Below, one piece after another: positions 24,598 through 33,610 of a stretch of DNA of 64,000 bases. Made by a program: the position numbers and the translations under genes. Source of the DNA: an uncultured Anaeromyxobacter sp. (lineage in GTDB: Bacteria > Myxococcota > Myxococcia > Myxococcales > Anaeromyxobacteraceae); contig CAIQRS010000178.1 in the NCBI GenBank assembly GCA_903874275.1, positions 1 to 64,000 of the forward strand, given 5' to 3'. Under the pieces are notes generated by a model. The model saw only the letters and a program-made list of their open reading frames with translations, made no database searches and was not told where the DNA came from. Position 1 is the stretch's first letter. The number at the start of each line of letters is the position of its first letter.

Positions 24598-25503
24598 ATG
24601 TTCGACCGGGTCAAGCTCCGCAGGGACCTCACCGACTGCGGCGGGCGTGTGCTCGCCAGGGCGGGCACGGTCATCTCGGTCGAGTCGATCGCCGAGGCGG
24701 CCGCCTCGGCCAGGCCGGGGTGCGAGACCCCGCTGTCGGACACCTTCCTGGCCGACGACCTCGCCGAGATCCTCCCCGACCCGGTCCTCCGCCCCCTGCT
24801 CCGGACCGAGGAGATCGAGCGGGCCGTCCGCCGGGTCGTCGAGTCCGCCAAGCTCCCCCAGCCGCTCGTGGAGGAGATGGCCGCGGCGAAGCTCCTCGAC
24901 CCGGCGCGCTACCGGCACGCGCTCTCCACGGCGGCGGTGACCGCGCGCCTCATCCTGGCGGCGGCGGGGACGGCGCGGGCGTCGCCCCAGATCGCTGCGG
25001 CGGCGCTGCTGCACGACATCGGCATGCGCCACGTCCCGGCCCGGGTGATGGCCACCCCCGACTCCATCCACGGGGACGATGCGCTCGACGTCGCGGCGCA
25101 CCCGCTGCTCGGCGCTTTTCACCTGGCCTGCGCGCTCGGCGGCCACCCCGCGGTCGAGGCGGCGCTGGCCCACCACTGGCGGGACGGCCAGGGCTACCCC
25201 GACCTGGCCGAGCGCCCATCGCCGACCACCGAGGTGGTGGCCGTCTCGAGCGCCTACGCCGCGCTGACCCACGGCCGCGCCTACCGCTCCGAGCCCTACG
25301 GGGCGCGCGGGGCCGCGGATCTCCTGGTGGCCGAGGCGGCCTCCGGCCACGCCGACCCGTTCGCGGTGAAGCTCCTCGTCCACGCGCTGCGCGGCGGGGA
25401 GGGGGCCATGAACGGGCTGCGCTTCGCCCGGGCCCGCCAGGGGATCGCACCCGACGTGAACCGGCACACCCGCATCGCACCGCCGGCGCGCCGGATGGTG
25501 TGA
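24598..25503 (+). CDS. HD-GYP-like phosphohydrolase
   Basis: A 301-residue protein whose C-terminal 200 residues hold the HD metal motif ALLHDIGM (near 138), a HPLLG and HHWRDGQGYP (near 191), the degenerate form of HHE-x-xDG-x-GYP that defines HD-GYP cyclic-di-GMP phosphodiesterases. A short N-terminal region begins FDRVKLRRDL. It is probably cytoplasmic. Activity on c-di-GMP is likely but some relatives act on other dinucleotides or are inactive. TACAGG lies six bases before the ATG, a weak leaderless -10. Confidence 0.8.
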   Translation: MFDRVKLRRDLTDCGGRVLARAGTVISVESIAEAAASARPGCETPLSDTFLADDLAEILPDPVLRPLLRTEEIERAVRRVVESAKLPQPLVEEMAAAKLLDPARYRHALSTAAVTARLILAAAGTARASPQIAAAALLHDIGMRHVPARVMATPDSIHGDDALDVAAHPLLGAFHLACALGGHPAVEAALAHHWRDGQGYPDLAERPSPTTEVVAVSSAYAALTHGRAYRSEPYGARGAADLLVAEAASGHADPFAVKLLVHALRGGEGAMNGLRFARARQGIAPDVNRHTRIAPPARRMV

Positions 25504-25521
25504 CCCGGCCCGGCAGCGCTC

Positions 25522-25854
25522 TCAGAGCCCCGAGGCCTTGCGCAGCTGCTCCCAGGTGTAGAGCCCGGTGTCGTGGCCGTCCGACCAGTGGATCTGGATG
25601 GCGTAGCTGCCCACCGGGTCGATGCGATCGGCGCGGATGTCGAGGGGGATGGTGCCCGGGTCGAGGATCTTCCTGCCCGTGCCCTCCTCGATGCAGCTGG
25701 CGCAGGGGCACAGGTCGCGCAGCGTGAAGGCGGGGAGGATGGCGACCCGCCCGCCCGGCCAGCCGATCACGAACTCGCCCGCGCCGTTCAGGTCGATGGT
25801 CTCCGGGGGCGGGGCGGGAGGAGGCCGGGGGGTGATGCGGTCGAGGAGTCCCAT
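25522..25854 (-). CDS. DUF971 protein
   Basis: A 110-residue protein matching the gamma-butyrobetaine hydroxylase-like N-terminal (DUF971) fold. The core has FVIGWPGGRVAILPAFTLRDLCPCASCIEE and IQIHWSDGHDTGLYTWEQL. The CPCASC cysteines could bind zinc. In other bacteria this domain is stand-alone or fused to ApbC/Mrp iron-sulfur carriers. Role unknown here. Confidence 0.8.
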   Translation of the reverse strand: MGLLDRITPRPPPAPPPETIDLNGAGEFVIGWPGGRVAILPAFTLRDLCPCASCIEEGTGRKILDPGTIPLDIRADRIDPVGSYAIQIHWSDGHDTGLYTWEQLRKASGL

Positions 25855-25908
25855 GCCGGATAGATGTCGGCGCGGAGGGGTGGCGTCAAGGGCGCCTGGA
25901 CGGCGCTC

Positions 25909-26646
25909 TCAGGCCGGCCTGGAGAGGGCAACGAGAAGGTCGGAGCGGTCCTCGAAGGGGGTCGTGCAGGGAGGGCCGTCGGCGGCGTAGATCTCGGAGT
26001 GGTGCAGGGCCGGGGCGAGCCGGATCACCGCCGAGGAGCGGGTTCCGTAGACGTCGCCGTAGTGGACGCAGACGCCGGGGCCGGGGGGCAGGGCGTGGCT
26101 GCCGAGGAGTTCCCGCAGCCGGACCGGCGACGGGTCCACGGGCCAGCGGGCCCGCAAGGCCTCGCCGCGAGGGTCGCGGCCGTGGGGCGACCGCTCGGTG
26201 GCGACGTGGAGGCCGGGCCCCAGGTCCTCGAGGGAGGAGGCCTCGCCGTCGAACCACCAGAGGAACGCCGACGCGGCGTCGGCGACGAGCAGGTGGAAGG
26301 GGTTGTGGAGGGGCGCCTCGGTGCGCGCGCAGAGCTCCCGGGCCGCGGCGGCCGAGGGCTGGCCAAGCACCCGGGCAACGATCTCCCCGCGGCTCCTCCG
26401 GGTGGGATCGGGAGGGTGGCCGGGAGACGAGTGGAAGTTGGTGATGCCGGCGAAGAGGCCGGACGCGCCCACCCCGATCCAGGTGCCGCCCGCGACGGCA
26501 TCGCGCGGCGCGGCGTGCCGGGGCGCGCCCGGAGGCGCGCGCAGGGCCCAGTCCTCGGAGGGGCGGGCGAGCCGCTCGTCGCGGTTGGCTGCGACGACGA
26601 GCGGCCAGCGCCGGTCGGCGTGGAAGGCGAGTGCGAGCGTGCACAC
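25909..26646 (-). CDS. NRDE / TANGO2-family protein
   Basis: A 245-residue Ntn-hydrolase-like protein with the hallmark CTLALAFH start (Cys2 is the likely nucleophile) and VVAANRDERLARPSEDW, which gives the NRDE name; GGTWIGV and GITNFH follow. The start is a GTG placed so that Cys is residue 2. Eukaryotic TANGO2 affects heme and lipid handling; the bacterial role is not settled. It ends the minus-strand run downstream of pckG. Confidence 0.85.
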   Translation of the reverse strand: MCTLALAFHADRRWPLVVAANRDERLARPSEDWALRAPPGAPRHAAPRDAVAGGTWIGVGASGLFAGITNFHSSPGHPPDPTRRSRGEIVARVLGQPSAAAARELCARTEAPLHNPFHLLVADAASAFLWWFDGEASSLEDLGPGLHVATERSPHGRDPRGEALRARWPVDPSPVRLRELLGSHALPPGPGVCVHYGDVYGTRSSAVIRLAPALHHSEIYAADGPPCTTPFEDRSDLLVALSRPA

Positions 26647-26655
26647 GCCCGGGGT

Positions 26656-28452
26656 CTACTTCTTCCCGGCCGCCACCGCCCGCGCGTTCTTCACGGACGC
26701 GAGCAGGAGCTGCCGCTCCAGCTCGAGCTGGACGGGCAGCGTCTTGCCGATCTTGTCGAACCACTCCTTGGTGTCCTCGAGCTCGTGCTGCCACTCGCCC
26801 AGGTCGATCCGGGTGGCCTGGTCGATCGACTCCTTGGGGACGTCGAGGCCGGTGAGGTCGAGGTCGCCCGCGACCGGCGTCCAGCCGATGACCGTCTCCT
26901 GCGCGTTGGTGCGGCCGTGGGAGCGGTCGAGGATCCACTTGAGGACGCGCATGTTGTCGCCGTAGCCCGGCCAGACGAACTTGCCGTCCGAGCCCTTGCG
27001 GAACCAGTTCACCATGAAGATCTTGGGCGGGTTGGGGATGCGGTCCTGCATGTCGAGCCAGTGCTGCAGGTAGCTGCCGGCGTCGTAGCCCAGGAAGGGC
27101 AGCATGGCCATGGGGTCGCGGCGGACCACGCCCACCGCGCTGGTGGCGGCGGCGGTGGTCTCGGAGCCCATGGTGGCGCCCATGTACACGCCGTGGGTCC
27201 AGTTGAAGGACTGGAGCACGAGCGGGACCGTGTTGGCGCGGCGGCCGCCGAAGATGAGGGCGCTGATGGGCACCCCCCGCGGGTCGCTGGCGAAGCGGGA
27301 GATGGCCGGGTTGTTGGCCATGGGCGCGGTGAACCGGCTGTTCGGGTGGGCCGCCTTGTCGGCGCTCCCCTTCTTCCAGACGTCCCCCTTCCAGTCGATG
27401 CAGGTCTCTGGGGGCGGGGCGTCGTGCCCCTCCCACCAGACGTCGCCGTCGGCGGTGCGGGCCACGTTCGTGAAGAACGTGTCGCGGGTCATGCTCGACA
27501 TGGCGTTGGGGTTGGTCTTGTTGTTGGTGCCCGGGACCACGCCGAAGTAGCCGGCCTCGGGGTTCACCGCCCAGAGGCGGCCGTCGGGTCCGACCCGCAT
27601 CCAGGCGATGTCGTCGCCCACGGTGCGGATCTTCCAGCCCGCGAACTCCTGCGGGGGGATGAGCATGGCGAAGTTGGTCTTGCCGCAGGCCGACGGGAAG
27701 GCCGCCGCCACGTAGCTGATCTCGCCCTCCGGGCTCTCGGCCTCGAGGATGAGCATGTGCTCGGCGAGCCAGCCCTCCTTCTTGGCCAGGTACGAGCCGA
27801 TGCGGAGCGCCAGGCACTTCTTGCCGAGGAGCGCGTTGCCGCCGTATCCCGACCCCACCGACCAGATGGTGTTGTCCTGAGGGAAGTGGGTGATGAAGCG
27901 CTTCTCGGGGTCGCACTCGGCGACGGCGTGGAGCCCCTTGTTGAAGTCGTTCTTGTCGCCGAGCCGGTCGAGGGCCACCTTGCCCATGCGGGTCATGGTG
28001 CCCATGTTGAGCGCCACGTAGACCGAGTCGGTGAGCTCGATGCCCACCTTGGCGAACGGCGAGTCGGCGGGCCCCATCACGTAGGGCGTCACGTACATCG
28101 TGCGCCCCTTCATGCAGCCGGCGAAGAGGCCACGCATCTTCGCGTACATCTCGGCGGGGGCGACCCAGGTGTTGGTGGGGCCGGCCTCCTCCTTGGTGGG
28201 AGTGCAGATGATGGTGAGGTGCTCGACGCGGGCGACGTCGTTCTTGTTCGAGTGGTGGTAGTAGCAGCCCGGCCACTTCTTCTGGTCGAGCGGGATGAGC
28301 ACCTTGTCCACGACGGCCTGGGCGATGAGCTCCTGGCGCTCCCGTTCGGAGCCGTCGAGCCAGAGGATCTTCTCGGGCGTGGTGAGCTTCGCCATCTCGT
28401 CCACCCATGCCAGCAGGTGGGGGTTCTTCGTGGGCGCGGCGGTCGAGGACAT
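26656..28452 (-). CDS. pckG: Phosphoenolpyruvate carboxykinase (GTP)
   Basis: A 598-residue enzyme of normal length for GTP-dependent PEPCK. It has the kinase loop FPSACGKTNFAML, GDDIAWM for metals, the RYEFGG-type equivalent LIFGGRR, and GVYMGATMGSET. It converts oxaloacetate to PEP for gluconeogenesis from acetate or TCA intermediates. The ATG at 28452 has AAGGGAGT upstream; an earlier in-frame ATG at 28473 is less likely. Upstream TATCAA preceded by TTCAAA at 18 bases could be a weak promoter, overlapping a GC stem with arms GGCCCCC and GGGGGTC. Confidence 0.95.
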   Translation of the reverse strand: MSSTAAPTKNPHLLAWVDEMAKLTTPEKILWLDGSERERQELIAQAVVDKVLIPLDQKKWPGCYYHHSNKNDVARVEHLTIICTPTKEEAGPTNTWVAPAEMYAKMRGLFAGCMKGRTMYVTPYVMGPADSPFAKVGIELTDSVYVALNMGTMTRMGKVALDRLGDKNDFNKGLHAVAECDPEKRFITHFPQDNTIWSVGSGYGGNALLGKKCLALRIGSYLAKKEGWLAEHMLILEAESPEGEISYVAAAFPSACGKTNFAMLIPPQEFAGWKIRTVGDDIAWMRVGPDGRLWAVNPEAGYFGVVPGTNNKTNPNAMSSMTRDTFFTNVARTADGDVWWEGHDAPPPETCIDWKGDVWKKGSADKAAHPNSRFTAPMANNPAISRFASDPRGVPISALIFGGRRANTVPLVLQSFNWTHGVYMGATMGSETTAAATSAVGVVRRDPMAMLPFLGYDAGSYLQHWLDMQDRIPNPPKIFMVNWFRKGSDGKFVWPGYGDNMRVLKWILDRSHGRTNAQETVIGWTPVAGDLDLTGLDVPKESIDQATRIDLGEWQHELEDTKEWFDKIGKTLPVQLELERQLLLASVKNARAVAAGKK

Positions 28453-28563
28453 GCTCGGGACTCCCTTGATCATGGAAGGGGGAATTGGGCTCGCGAGGAC
28501 CCCCTTTGATAGCACAGGGGGCCCCGCGGTTTGAAGTGTTCCGAGGGGGGCCGTCGAGCGCCG

Positions 28564-30222
28564 TTACTTCAGCTTGCTCCGCAGCAGATCGCCCAGTGTT
28601 CCGAAGCCCTTGCCGCTGGCACGGGGGGCCTTGGCCATGTACTCGTTGGCCTCGCGCCGCTCGTCGGCGGCGTCGGCCTGGGCGCGGGAGAGCCGGATCC
28701 GGCCGCGCTCGTCGATCTCGGTGACGAGGACGGTGATCTCGGCGCCGGTCGGGAAGGCCTTCTTCAGATCCTGGCCGCGGGGGGTGCCGGTCTCGGAGGC
28801 GGGGACGAGGCCGCGGCCGCCGGCGAAGCGGACGAAGACGCCGTAGGGCTCGATGCGATCCACCGTGCCCTTCACCACGTCGCCCACCTTGGGGGGCGGC
28901 GGCGGGGCGTTCACCACGCGGGGAGGGGCGGCGACCGGCTCGGGGCGGGGGACGAGCGCCTTCACGCTGAGCGAGATGCGGGTCCCCTTCTTGGCGTCCT
29001 CCTCGATCTTGAGGACCTGCACCTGGACCTTGTCGCCCTGCCGGAGCAGGTCGCCGGGCTTCGACACCCGGTCCCAGGCCAGCTCGGAGACGTGGACCAG
29101 CCCCTCGATGCCGCCGATGTCCACGAACGCGCCGTAGTCCTGGACGCTCGTGACCGTGCCCTCGAAGGCCGCGCCCGGTTCGAGCCGCTCGCGGGTCTTG
29201 CGGGCCTCCTCGGCGCGCTCCTCCTCGAGCAGCGCGCGGCGGGAGAGGACGATGTCCCGCTCGTCGGCCTTCTGGACGCGGAAGCGGAAGCGCTGCCCCA
29301 CCAGCGTGGTCGGGTCGCCCACGAAGCGGACGTCGATCTGGGACATGGGGCAGAAGGCCCGCTGCCCCATCACGTCCACCTCGATGCCACCCTTGTTGGC
29401 GGCGGTGACGACTCCCTCGACCGGGAGGCCGGTCTGGGCGGCCTCGATGACGGCGCGCCGGTCGGAGTGGACCTTGGCCTTGCCGCGGCTCACCACCACG
29501 CCGCGCTCGCCGCCCTTCACCACCACGCCGTCGATGATGTCGCCGGCCTGGAACTCGAGCTTGCCGTCGTCGTCCTGCAGCTCGATGGTCTCGATCATCC
29601 CGTCGGCGAGGCCGGAGCCGAGTTCCAGGAAGGCCATGTCCTGGCCGATCTGGAGGATCTTGCCGGCCACCTTCTCGCCGGGCTGGAAGCGTCGGCGCGG
29701 GCGGGCCGCCGCGGCGGCGTCGGCGTACATGTCGGCGAAGGAGCCCTCGTCGGCGAGGGGAGCCTCGGGTGCCGGAGGAGGCGGCTCCCCGGGGGGAAGC
29801 TGGGGCGGGGGCGGTTCGCGCGGGCCGGCGTCCCGTCGCGGCTCGCGGCGGTCGCGGGGACCGCCGTCGCGGCGGGGACCGCGATCTCCGGGACCGCCTG
29901 CGCCGCCACGGCCGTGGGTGCCGCTCGGACCACCGGGCCCGCCGAAGCTGGAAGTGCGGGGCGGGCGCGGGGGGCGCGGAGGCTGCGAAGGGGAGGACGG
30001 CGATGCGGCCGCAGCCGTCGCGCCAGCGGTTCCCTTCGCCTTCGCGTCGGCCATGCGCTGCCACAGCGGGCGGTTGTCCTCCACGGCGGGTGCAGCCGGA
30101 GCACCTTCGGCGCCGAGTTGCTCCTCCACCGGCGTCTCGATCTTCACGCCTGCGGGAGGGGGCTTCACGTGGCCCTTGCGGACGACGACCGGGCCGGCTT
30201 CGCGCTTCTTCTCTTCGGACAT
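28564..30222 (-). CDS. S1-repeat RNA-binding protein (ribosomal S1-like)
   Basis: A 552-residue protein. The first ~165 residues are Pro/Gly/Arg-rich and probably disordered, with RGG-like words. Then come S1 (OB-fold) repeats, best seen at about 340-415 (FEGTVTSVQDYGAFVDI) and 445-515 (VKGTVDRIEPYGVFVRF), with two weaker ones before. It is likely an RNA-binding translation factor or RNA chaperone; true ribosomal S1 has four to six repeats and no such N-terminus. TATAAC is nine bases upstream of the ATG with no ribosome-binding site. Confidence 0.8.
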   Translation of the reverse strand: MSEEKKREAGPVVVRKGHVKPPPAGVKIETPVEEQLGAEGAPAAPAVEDNRPLWQRMADAKAKGTAGATAAAASPSSPSQPPRPPRPPRTSSFGGPGGPSGTHGRGGAGGPGDRGPRRDGGPRDRREPRRDAGPREPPPPQLPPGEPPPPAPEAPLADEGSFADMYADAAAAARPRRRFQPGEKVAGKILQIGQDMAFLELGSGLADGMIETIELQDDDGKLEFQAGDIIDGVVVKGGERGVVVSRGKAKVHSDRRAVIEAAQTGLPVEGVVTAANKGGIEVDVMGQRAFCPMSQIDVRFVGDPTTLVGQRFRFRVQKADERDIVLSRRALLEEERAEEARKTRERLEPGAAFEGTVTSVQDYGAFVDIGGIEGLVHVSELAWDRVSKPGDLLRQGDKVQVQVLKIEEDAKKGTRISLSVKALVPRPEPVAAPPRVVNAPPPPPKVGDVVKGTVDRIEPYGVFVRFAGGRGLVPASETGTPRGQDLKKAFPTGAEITVLVTEIDERGRIRLSRAQADAADERREANEYMAKAPRASGKGFGTLGDLLRSKLK

Positions 30223-30261
30223 GGCGCGCGGGTTATAACACGGCGCGAAAGCAGGGGAATC

Positions 30262-30615
30262 GTGACGAGCGACCGGCGCACCATCGTGTTTCTCTCCCGG
30301 GCCGACCAGGGCGCGCTGCGGCTGGCGGGTTCCTGCGCGCTCGCCGCGGCCGCCATGGGGGACCGGGTGGACGTCTTCCTGCTGGGAGAGGCGGTTCGCG
30401 CCGTGGTGGAAGCCGCGGAAGACCGGGAAGAAGGGCCGGCGCGGGCGCTCTTCCAGGCCCGTGGCGCCGGGACCTGCAGGCTGCTGGCCTGCTCGGCAGG
30501 GCTCGTGGAATCCGGGCTCGACCCGGCGGTCGCGCAGGATGCGCTCGACGCGGTGGTGGGGTGGCCCACCATCCTGGAGTGGACGCGGGGCGTCCCCGAC
30601 CGGTTCTTTTTCTGA
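30262..30615 (+). CDS. DsrE-like protein
   Basis: A 117-residue protein resembling the DsrE/DsrF/peroxiredoxin-like fold: TIVFLSRADQGALRLAGSCALAAAAMGDRVDVFLLGEAV, then a Cys in GTCRLLAC. The two Cys (GTC and LAC) could take part in sulfur transfer, but a DsrE-type conserved Cys was not placed with certainty. The start is GTG behind AGGGGAAT. The hydrolase gene follows after 12 bases. Confidence 0.65.
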   Translation: MTSDRRTIVFLSRADQGALRLAGSCALAAAAMGDRVDVFLLGEAVRAVVEAAEDREEGPARALFQARGAGTCRLLACSAGLVESGLDPAVAQDALDAVVGWPTILEWTRGVPDRFFF

Positions 30616-30627
30616 GATGATCGGCCG

Positions 30628-31353
30628 GTGACCGTGAGGGCGAAACCGCTTCCCGTCCTGTTGCTCCCCGGGCTCGACGGGAGCGCCAACCTCTTCGAGC
30701 GCTTCCTCGCGGTGGCCACCGGGGCGCTGGACTTCCGGCGGGTGCCGTACCCGCAGGACCGCTTCCTCGGCTACGCGGACCTCGAGACGCTGGTGCGGTC
30801 GAAGCTGCCCCGCGGCGAGCCGTTCGCGATCCTGGGCGAGTCCTTCGGCGGGCCGCTGGCGCTGCGGGTGGCGTCGTCGAGGCCGGAGGGGCTCGTCGGC
30901 GTGGTGCTGGCCGCGACCTTCCACCGCAAGCCGGCGAACCCGCTCATCGCCAGGGCCGCTCCGCTCGGGCCGGCCTTCTTCCGGCTGCCCTTGCCGCCGC
31001 ACGTGGTGCGGTTGCTGCTCGCCGGAGGGGATGCGTCGCAGGATCTCGTGGAGGAGGTCCGGAAGGCGGTGCGCCACGTGCCCGCCCGGGTGATGGCGGC
31101 GCGGGCGCGGGAGGCGCTCGCGGTGGACGCGTCCGAGGCGCTGCGGAAGTGCCCCGTCCCGCTCCTCTTCCTGGGGGGGAAGAGGGACCGGTTGCTGCGA
31201 ACGACGCTCCCGTCGGAGATCCGTGCGCTGCAGCCGCGGGTCGAGGTGCGCATGCTCGACACGCCGCACCTCGTCCTGCAGCGGAGGCCGGAGGAGTCGA
31301 TGAGGTTCGTCGAGGAGTTCCTCTTGCGGGTGGCCCAGGAGCGCGCCGCCTAG
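30628..31353 (+). CDS. Alpha/beta hydrolase
   Basis: A 241-residue soluble hydrolase of the alpha/beta fold. LLPGLDGSANLFERF forms the oxyanion region, GESFGG carries the nucleophilic Ser, GGKRDRLL the acid, and TPHLVLQ the His. The substrate is unknown; esterase or lactonase activity is typical. Start is a GTG. A terminator-like hairpin lies just after the stop, between it and citrate synthase. Confidence 0.75.
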   Translation: MTVRAKPLPVLLLPGLDGSANLFERFLAVATGALDFRRVPYPQDRFLGYADLETLVRSKLPRGEPFAILGESFGGPLALRVASSRPEGLVGVVLAATFHRKPANPLIARAAPLGPAFFRLPLPPHVVRLLLAGGDASQDLVEEVRKAVRHVPARVMAARAREALAVDASEALRKCPVPLLFLGGKRDRLLRTTLPSEIRALQPRVEVRMLDTPHLVLQRRPEESMRFVEEFLLRVAQERAA

Positions 31354-31360
31354 AACGAAA

Positions 31361-31390
31361 GAGGGCCGCCCCTCGCGGAGCGGCCCCCCT
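31361..31390. terminator. Bidirectional terminator-like hairpin
   Basis: GGGCCGC (31363-31369) pairs with GCGGCCC (31380-31386) around a ten-base loop. A-rich sequence flanks the left side and CCCTT the right. It lies between convergent hydrolase and citrate synthase genes and could end both transcripts. Confidence 0.65.
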
Positions 31391-31418
31391 TCACGTCAGG
31401 GAGACGTTGCCGTGCTGC

Positions 31419-32753
31419 CTAGTCCTCGGCGCCCTTGCGGCCGCCGTCCTTGGCCCACTGCTCGAGCATGTCGGTGGTGACCGACTTGGGGCGCTCGATG
31501 GCATACCCGAGACCGCGGTCCCAGGTGATGTTGGCGAGCACGCCCAGCGCCCGGCCGACGCCGAAGAGGACCGTGTAGAAGTCCCACTCGCGGATGCCGT
31601 AGTACCACTGGATGACGCCCGAGTGCGCGTCCACGTTCGGCCAGGGGTTCTTGGTCTTGCCGTGCTTGGTGAGGACGCCCGGCGCCACCTCGTAGATCAT
31701 GTTCACGAGCTGGAAGATCGGGTCGTTGGGGAGGTGCTTCTTGGCGTACTCGTTCTGGGCGACGTAGCGCGGGTCGGTCTTGCGGAGCACCGCGTGGCCG
31801 TAACCCGGGATGACCGAGCCGCCGTTCAGGGTGTCCCAGAGGAACTTCTCGAGCTCCTCCTTGGTGGGCACCTTGTTGTTGAGCTTCTTCATCACGTTCA
31901 TGATCCAGCCGAGCACCTCCTGGTTCGCCAGGCCGTGCAGCGGGCCGGCCAGGCCGTTCAGGCCGGCGGAGAAGGAGTAGTACGCGTCGGACAGCGCCGA
32001 GGCCACGAGGTGCGTGGTGTGCGCCGAGACGTTCCCCGACTCGTGGTCCGAGTGGAGGATGAAGTACATGCGGGCCACCTCGTCATAGGGAGGCGCCACG
32101 CCCATCATGTGGGCGAAGTTGCCACCCCAGTCGAGCTTGGGGTCGGCCTTGATGTGGACGTCGGACTTGTACTTCATCCGGTAGATGTACGCGGCGATGG
32201 CCGGCAGCTTCGCCAGCAGGTTCATCGAGTCCTCGTACATCGGGTCCCACATGTCGTTCTTCTTGAGGCCGCCCTCGCCGTACTTCTTGGCGAAGATCGA
32301 GTCGCGCTGCATCGTCAGCACCGCGGTCGAGAGCATCGTCATGGGGTGCGAGTCGCGGGGCATCACGCGCAGCACGTCGATCACGTACTGGGGAATCTGA
32401 GCCCGGGACTTCCAGTCGTCGACGACCTCCTGCGTCTGGGCAGCGGTGGGGACCTCGCCGGTCAGAAGGAACCAGAAGAACCCCTCGACGAACGGCTGCT
32501 CCTTGCCGGGGACCTTGGGCAGCGCCGCGAAGGTCTCCGGGATGGTCTTGCCGCGGAAGCGGATGCCCTCGAAGGGATCGAGGTACGAGATGTCGGTGAC
32601 CAGGCTGCGAATGTCGCGAGCACCGCCGATGCACTGGCCGATGTTCACCTTGTCGATGACGACGTTGCCGAACTCCTTGTTGAGCTTCGTGGTCCTGGGG
32701 CGGTGCGCCTCGATCTTCTCGAGGAGCTTCGCCTTGAGATTGCTCTGGGCCAT
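31419..32753 (-). CDS. gltA: Citrate synthase, mitochondrial-type (type I)
   Basis: A 444-residue citrate synthase. The active-site region SDHESGNVSAHTTHLVASAL and the stretch GLAGPLHGLANQEVLGWI are close to animal mitochondrial citrate synthase; GYGHAVLRKTDPR follows. Eukaryote-like citrate synthases are documented in Geobacteraceae and relatives, and this fits. It starts the TCA cycle by joining acetyl-CoA and oxaloacetate. The ATG has an AGGAG site. A TTGTGC-N16-TACGAT promoter lies about 58 bases upstream. Confidence 0.95.
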   Translation of the reverse strand: MAQSNLKAKLLEKIEAHRPRTTKLNKEFGNVVIDKVNIGQCIGGARDIRSLVTDISYLDPFEGIRFRGKTIPETFAALPKVPGKEQPFVEGFFWFLLTGEVPTAAQTQEVVDDWKSRAQIPQYVIDVLRVMPRDSHPMTMLSTAVLTMQRDSIFAKKYGEGGLKKNDMWDPMYEDSMNLLAKLPAIAAYIYRMKYKSDVHIKADPKLDWGGNFAHMMGVAPPYDEVARMYFILHSDHESGNVSAHTTHLVASALSDAYYSFSAGLNGLAGPLHGLANQEVLGWIMNVMKKLNNKVPTKEELEKFLWDTLNGGSVIPGYGHAVLRKTDPRYVAQNEYAKKHLPNDPIFQLVNMIYEVAPGVLTKHGKTKNPWPNVDAHSGVIQWYYGIREWDFYTVLFGVGRALGVLANITWDRGLGYAIERPKSVTTDMLEQWAKDGGRKGAED

Positions 32754-32817
32754 TGAGAACTCCTACAAGCTGAAGGTTGGACGGGAACTTCGATTGGCGC
32801 GCTCGGAGAGACGGCGA

Positions 32818-32845
32818 ATCGTACCCGACCCGTTTCAAAGCACAA
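32818..32845 (-). promoter_or_regulatory. Promoter of citrate synthase
   Basis: On the minus strand TTGTGC (32840-32845) and TACGAT (32818-32823) are 16 bases apart, giving a leader near 58 nt. The remaining bases up to 33048 show no gene. Confidence 0.5.
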
Positions 32846-33048
32846 CGCAGATCGTCATGGGGATTACGGAGGGTGCGTGCCTTTGATTGTCGTCAAACGA
32901 GGACACCCAAAGTGGTGTTGTCGCGTCGTGAAATCCCGCTTGGGGCGTGCAGGGAGCGCTCGAAGAAAAAGTGAGGCCGCCTCGCGATACCGCGGGCGGC
33001 CCCTGCTCTCTCGAGCGCACGACAGTCCCCGGGTGACCCGGGGAATCT

Positions 33049-33483
33049 CTATTTTCGCCAGCCCCCGGCGAGGGCTGCGGCGATCTGGGTGGCCATCCGG
33101 CCGGCGTCGATGGGACGCGGCGGAGCGATGGCGGCCTCGACGACCGATTCAGGAGTCGACCCGGCGTCCGTGTCCGGGACGGCATCCTCCTGCTCGCGGT
33201 GGCGGGGCTTCTCGGCGCCGGCACCGGATCGGCACCCACGGCACCAGGGCTGGTTGCGGATCGAGCCGTCTGCCATGCGCCGCAGGCCGAACTGTGAAAG
33301 CGGCCTCATCTGATGGCACTTGAGGCACATCAGGGTGATGAGGACCTCGTGGCCGTCGGCGTCGAAGACCGCGGACTTGCGGCGGCGAACCTTCGGTGGA
33401 GCGAGCGGATCGCGGGCCTTGCGCGCCGGCGGTGCATCCACGGCGGCTGCGATCGCGGGGGCAACCATCACCTTCACTGCCAT
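33049..33483 (-). CDS. Small zinc-ribbon protein
   Basis: A 144-residue basic protein. A central zinc-ribbon has CLKCHQMRPLSQFG and then WCRGCR, the CxxC...WCxxC layout also found in phage and HNH-associated proteins. The N-terminus is Ala/Lys/Arg-rich and the C-terminus carries a short helix. It may bind nucleic acid. The ATG has a GGAGG site; a longer frame start upstream is unsupported. Role unknown. Confidence 0.6.
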   Translation of the reverse strand: MAVKVMVAPAIAAAVDAPPARKARDPLAPPKVRRRKSAVFDADGHEVLITLMCLKCHQMRPLSQFGLRRMADGSIRNQPWCRGCRSGAGAEKPRHREQEDAVPDTDAGSTPESVVEAAIAPPRPIDAGRMATQIAAALAGGWRK

Positions 33484-33610
33484 GTTGAAGGACCTCCTGA
33501 AGGGAATGCCCGGCGACGCTCGGGGAGCCGACACCGGCAGCATGCATCCTTGATCGGGGGTCTGACAGTCAGGCCGCACCGGCTCGAGCCCGACACGCTA
33601 GAATCCTCGG

